Below the pieces are notes generated by a model. The model saw only the letters and a program-made list of their open reading frames with translations, had not been told where the DNA came from and ran no database searches. The position numbers and the translations under genes are program-made. A stretch of 64,000 nt of DNA, taken from contig NSJX01000065.1 in assembly GCA_002286715.1 (NCBI GenBank), forward strand, positions 27,919 to 91,918, written 5' to 3'. Origin of the DNA: Dentipellis sp. KUC8613 (lineage: Eukaryota > Basidiomycota > Agaricomycetes > Russulales > Hericiaceae). This document shows, piece by piece, positions 59,047 through 64,000 of this stretch. The first letter of the stretch is position 1. Every line of letters starts with the position of its first letter.

Positions 59047-62000
59047 TCATAGAACAGCGACGGGAAGCAACGAGCCTCGTGGCTTCCTCAATGTCTCTGC
59101 GATTGCTAAGAATGTCTCTGCAAGATTGACCTTTGAAAGTATGAGTATGACTACCATTCACCCTGTATACAGGGCAGACTCCAGCGCTGGGGACTCACGG
59201 TACTGAGGGCCTCGTGAAAAGCCGAGGGAGTAGACGGACGGCCATTCGGGTCAGGCGGAACCTCGTTCTGGATCTCTAAAGCGACTTGCGCCATTCTCTG
59301 CAGCGTTCCAGAGGACATGCGAGGCCCAAATGAGATTGTCTGCAGGGACATTGGTTTCCTGCGACATTCACGCTCAGATTGAATTTCCGTCCAAAGAAGT
59401 GTCAATTTGGCGCCAACCTTCGTTGCAGAGCAAACCGGCACAAGGCTTCAACGGTGCGATTGTTGACTCTGCATTCGCCATCAGACAAGAAGATCACGAT
59501 AGGATCCCTAGAAAAGACGCCATTCTCAAAAACTGCTCATAATGGTGTTGTACAGACCTGCTTACCGCTCGTCGTTCCAGTTCCTCTCCACAACAGCCTG
59601 AGCCCCCTGCAGTGCCGCAGTGAAATTAGTACCTCTAGAACTCCTCGTTTGTAAAAGTATATCCAGAAGCTCCGCAGGAGAGCTAGTAACGTCGTCCTCG
59701 ATGGGAATGGTCGTGTTACTATCGAAAAACACGACGCTGTATGCATCTCGGCGAGCAGGGGGAGGTGCGCCTCTTGCTCGTGCTCCGCCCTGGGCTGTGG
59801 CAGCGGCACGAGCGGTCCAGAAGCTATAAAGTGCGGAATATACCGCGCCGAGCCGGTTATTGCAGTATCGAGCAATGCGATTCGTGGCTGGTGCATCTGG
59901 CAAGGGCCGACGATCTCGATAAGTCATTGAACTGGACCTGTTGTACGAAATTGAGAAACAAAGTTCGGCTGGTATCCGGCAGCAAACGTACCTATCAATA
60001 ACAAAGACCCTATAGCGACCACAGAGTAAGCAAGTAGAGCCGTTCACATGCATATATGTACCTACACATGGAATGGCGCTGGTAGCATGACGGCCGGATT
60101 CTGGCAAGAGAAATGGTGCCCGTCGGTTGCTGAGAAATATCCTAGACCGCCAACCAGAGCGTCTGCTTCGGGGACATGGAGTGGATGGAATAGCGGAAGG
60201 GTGCAGTATGAAGGCTGTGCAGGGTTCGTCTCGGTTGCAGAGTGTTCAGGACCTGGTTAGAAATTAAAAAGTTCACACATGTCGATAAGAAGGAAGAAAT
60301 AGTTTTGAAAACACCAGTCACTTACCTGGGCACATAGTATCACTTTTGGAACCCAGAATTAGCGATGAGTGATGTTGTTGATCGAGCATACTCACCATTT
60401 TGCGAAATTTGTACGTTCCTCTCGAGAGTAAGGATCTATAGTGAAAGTCGTGTCAAAATCGTAGAACTTTACCAGTATGATTCAACCGACCTTTGAAGCC
60501 TGGAAGTGATGGTCGAATCCTGCGTAAGTTTACGTCTTTCGGTAAGATTCTGCTCACCCTTTCGTCGCCAATACAGTTCATGTGTAATGAAATCCTTCGC
60601 CCGGTCAGGGTCCGGCTGCATCCTCCGAGAGATGTGTTCTACATCTGTGCCTTCGCAAGGTTGCCCGGCCTCCGTGCGGCACCAGTCAATATGAACGTGT
60701 CTTCCAAGTGAAGCGCACACGAGATTGCACATCATAGGTGCGCCGTCATCATTGGTCGAGAACCTGCGTCCTTCATGTTCGATAATTGTATCATCTGTGC
60801 CATCTATCGCCCAACGAGCGCGTGACATCGAGCCATGAGATGTCTCATGCTCTGGCTGTGCATGGCCTGACGCGGACTGTTCAGCAGCACTTATACTATT
60901 CAAATTACAACACTGACCTAGGGGCAGCGTGCAGTAATACCCACAGTGGTCGCAGCTACCCATTCGTCAATACCTATTACTGTGAAAGAAGGGATATACG
61001 CGTACCGGATCTCACAGAAATGGAATCGGTGTGCTTCTGAGCTATGTGAATGAGAGCCGTCGTGTTCTGTTTGATCAGGAGGGATACTTTTGACGCAGTC
61101 GAGCCGTCTTGCGACTAGTACACCATGAGTGAGTGAAGTTTGTACTCTTGTGGCGCGCATCGGCTAACCTTGTGTGTACTTCAAAAACGGTCAGTCAGAG
61201 CGTCACTAGTCGTTTCCACAAAAAGCTCACCTTTGTGTATTGAAATGTCTCATGATTGCCTGTAAAAGTGGCCTCAATGGAATGAGGGTGTGTCTCAATT
61301 TGACATACGCCTGGGTCAGCACACAATGCACTACACGAGTGCTCTTGACTATGACCCTTGTCAAAGAAACACGTAACAAAAAGAAACAGATGAACGGACC
61401 CGCAGAGATGCTTTGCCCCTGCTTCAAGCCCGTGTAAATGATCTTCTTTGCATAGCTGCTGGCAAAGTTGACACGTTATGGGGCACAGTCGGTCCTCACA
61501 CTTGTGAATTGTATGTTCCTCGTGACTAAGTATACGGATAAGCGACCACCCAGAGAGGGTATGTACAGAAGGTTTACCTGGGAACACAGCACAGGCCGGG
61601 GCATGACCATCTCTTTCCGTCAGGTAATATGATCCCCGCAAGATCGCAGGGCTATACACAATTTTCGGATTGTCAAGAAGAATACCCGCAAAAAAAAACG
61701 GCATTGTTACCTCGCCGCACATGTGGAGGGGTGCGGAACACATATGCGTGCCATCTTCATGGTTTAACGGCTGCAGTAGACCAACTTAGTATCGCATTTG
61801 ACTAGAAGAGTCATTAATGTTACCTTTATACATTCTTCCATACATCCTTCCTTGTCGCGAAGCTCACAAGGTTCCCCGCAGAGGTGCCAAGTAACTGCAC
61901 ATCTTTTATCATATGATCTCAGCCGGAGAGCAGTATGTGTAGAAGAATCACTTACACATGCTTCCCCGGGTGTCCGGCACTGTAGCGTCGTCAGGATACA

Positions 62001-64000
62001 TGACTAACGTTGTACGAGCTCAAGCAAAACATACACCATGCCGCAGGGCTTTTCTATACCATCCTTGGCACAGAAGCCACAGTCGTGTATGCACTTGTGA
62101 GTCGTTTTGCAATCATGCGGGCCTTCGTGAAGGCGACCTTGAACGCAGAAAAGCTGGCATGTGGCGCACTGGGCTTTACACAATTTCACGCTAGCTTTTA
62201 ACTCTACGCAGGCATTGTTGAAGGTCCTTCGTAGGTCCTCGATACTAGCATGACCCGTTTGAAATCGAGCCACATTGACAGAAATCCACTCGCGAACGCG
62301 ATCAATTCGGAGATCAACCAGAGAATCTAGATGCAATATCAGCTCATGAAGCCATTCACCATCGGGTTTGTGCTGGCGGAGAGAAGCGCCATGCCATTCC
62401 GTTCGAAGCGTGACCAGGGCAACATCACGATCACTGAGTGAGCCTAGTGACCCTTCGACGAAGAACATAGCGTCTGAATCCGGCTTCTCCGTAGGGAGGT
62501 CTGTATCCAGATTCTAATGGAGATATTACTACCCGTCTTGGCAGGAGGTTAAATGATAAGACTCGCCTTCAAATGCTCTGCATCCGGGTGTATTTCAAAT
62601 AGTCCGGCTTGCAGGGCATTGGGCAGATGAGCTAGTAACGTCTGAGCCCGGTGCGCTGCCATTGTTTCTACACACATTGACTTAACGGCAGACTCCAGAG
62701 TAGACTCAGACGGGCTTACGAGATAGGGCGCCCCAGTCATTTGCCTATACAAATGCACGATAAGTGACGACGATTCTTGCATGTAAGTTCATGCATACTT
62801 TAAGCTTAGCCATTAGGGTCTTCATCATGTGAAGAAACTCTCCCGCCGCATGATGCGTTGTGGGCTGCTTGTCCAAGAGTGTTCTTACCGTGTGGAATAA
62901 ACGGTAAAACTCGGCAGACTCGATCACAGGCCACGGGATGATATTTAGTTTTCCAGCATGAAGACGAGATATGAAATTTGCGTCTCGCTCTTCATGAACA
63001 ATCTTCTGGAATTTCAAGGAAAATCTGTGTGAATCCTCGATCAGCTACCAAATTACACTCAAGACATGCGGATACTCACTCTCGCGTGATGTCTGATTTA
63101 TCCGTGTCGACAACGTCCTTTTTGAAGGTGAATCAGAGTGATACAGAAACGGGATATTGCTCCAACTCACCTTGATAATAATGAGGAGCGTAGATTGGAA
63201 CAAAGATGGATTTGCCGCAGGATCAAGGATGTTCGCGCTGGATTGAAACGACTGAAAAAGGCCCGTGATGTCACGGCTCAGAGCAAAGTTATTGCGGAAC
63301 AGGACCTGGTCGACAATGTTCAAGACTCCAAAAACCTGAGCACAAAGCCACATACAAGATTCGAAATCGCCGTGTTGAAGAGTACCAGGAACGTGTCTTC
63401 TTGAGCAGATCGTTCTATGCTGTGGACACCTGCATTACTTTCAGGCTCCGGTTCATCTGAGATTCTGTATACCCCGTTCTATAACGAACCTTCAAAATCC
63501 AGTGCGACGATCAGATTTTTGGCAGTTGGCGTGACAGACAGCCAGACTCCCTCTAACAAGTTGCTTCAGGTCAGCCGCTCGATGAGCAAAGAAAATACTG
63601 ACCAGTAGTCCTCATGGCACTTCCGGCGAAGGAGGTATCTGCGAGATGATTAAGCGCGAAGCTCTTCCCAACAGACTGCTCCCCCATCGAGGAAACGACC
63701 TTGACGGGCTATATAGATAGCTCAACATTGAGGTTACATGAATAGACGGAATTCTCTCACCTTCGAGGCCAAATACGACTGGAAGATTGATTCGTACCAG
63801 CCGAAAGATAGATGATCTACGATTCGGGTAACATCAGCCCCTAGCAGGCTTCGCTCAAGGTCTCCAGAGTATCTCCCATCCTTCAGTGGTATAAACCTGT
63901 TCTCCCGACAGACAGCGATGTGGATGGGTATAAGGCAGAGGAGGCCCACAAGCCATTCACCCATTGGGAAGATGGATACGTCCAGATTACCGTCAAGGCT
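59047..64000 (-). CDS. Giant GBP/VLIG-like GTPase with Cys-rich and vWA domains, paralog C (N terminus outside window)
   Basis: The visible part starts within the exon GEWLVGLLCLIPIHIAVCRE, just before the GTPase; everything N-terminal lies beyond 64000. P-loop GEQSVGKS is at 63661-63684, and LDFEG joins VHSIERSAQEDTF over an intron that is longer than in A. Next come LFRNNFALSRDITGLFQSFQ, FISRLHAGKLNIIPWPVIES and the Cys/His-rich region (CKAQCATCQLFC...HKCIHDCGFC at 62.15 kb; CEDRLCPITCQLCQQLC at 61.5 kb; EHSCSALCADPGVCQ at 61.3 kb). WRRKGFKDPYSREER leads to a vWA domain with FVIDRSSSMT (60.0-59.93 kb), RGTNF and VIFLSDG. The protein ends KPRGSLLPVAVL at 59047, five residues past the usual KPRGSLLR end, because the codon after LL differs and the stop is shifted. 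Confidence 0.8.

Larger units (their letters stand above)
38502..64000 (-). repeat. Tandem triplication of a giant multi-domain gene
   Basis: Three same-orientation paralogs (A 38502-47945, B 48971-58280, C 59047 to beyond the window) share exon order, splice positions and protein sequence along their whole visible length. They are separated by about 1.0 kb and 0.8 kb. The same blocks recur at nearly constant spacing: P-loop GEQSVGKS at 43159-43182, 53583-53606 and 63661-63684 (10.4 and 10.1 kb apart), and the vWA DxSxS site near 39.45, 49.85 and 59.95 kb. The nucleotide sequence has diverged clearly, so the duplications are not recent. In the GTPase region A and C look closer to each other than to B. 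Confidence 0.9.

Noticed and set aside
38502..64000. Idea that the three copies are one transposon family
   Set aside because: There are no terminal repeats, target duplications or transposition proteins; the arrangement is that of a tandem gene duplication.

Overview
The window is nuclear DNA of a filamentous basidiomycete, most likely an agaricomycete. Nearly every recognisable gene is cut by many short GT-AG introns of about 50-60 bases, genes are close together on both strands, and the families present (UTP7, MRF1, Cdc4-type myosin light chain, CSC1-like channel, LysM protein, a secreted CGC-motif protein, an OrsD-domain protein) fit that group. One assembly gap of 215 N lies at 32125-32339. 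No rRNA, tRNA or CRISPR array was recognised.

Layout. Positions 1-1478 look like the 3' end of a Gypsy-type LTR retroelement: an AT-rich stretch, an unplaced ORF, a purine tract and a candidate LTR. Positions 2221-3253 are a non-autonomous DNA transposon with 37-base perfect terminal inverted repeats and TA ends. From 3.4 to 31 kb there is a conserved housekeeping block: DNA2, ULA1 (NEDD8 E1 regulatory subunit), PSF1 (GINS), an OrsD-domain protein with a tyrosine-recombinase-like C terminus, UTP7, mitochondrial release factor MRF1, a CSC1/OSCA-like channel, a probable proteasome assembly chaperone, an unresolved stretch, a Cdc4-like myosin light chain, a UBX-domain protein and an F-box-like protein. 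From 31 to 37 kb there are two secreted-protein genes (LysM protein, hydrophobic CGC protein) and a conserved protein of unknown function that ends in a 27-base minisatellite.

The last 25.5 kb (38502 to the window end) holds three tandem paralogs on the minus strand, each about 9.4 kb and spliced from many exons. Each encodes a giant protein of roughly 2,500 residues: an acidic N terminus, a helical region, a beta-rich region, a dynamin-superfamily GTPase of the GBP/VLIG/Sey1 kind (P-loop GEQSVGKS, DFEG), a helical linker, a long Cys/His-rich NF-X1-like zinc region, and a C-terminal von Willebrand A domain with an intact DxSxS metal site. The third copy runs off the window. This array is the best candidate for an undescribed system. 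A defence or self-surveillance role is inferred only from GBP/VLIG GTPases acting in animal cell-autonomous immunity and from the tandem expansion.

Working relations. DNA2 (Okazaki flap and end processing) and PSF1 (CMG helicase) are both replication genes within 3 kb of each other, with ULA1 between them and divergent from PSF1. UTP7/MRF1 and the CSC1-like/chaperone pair are also divergent, head to head. Exon boundaries were read by eye from frame and splice signals, so splice sites are approximate unless stated.
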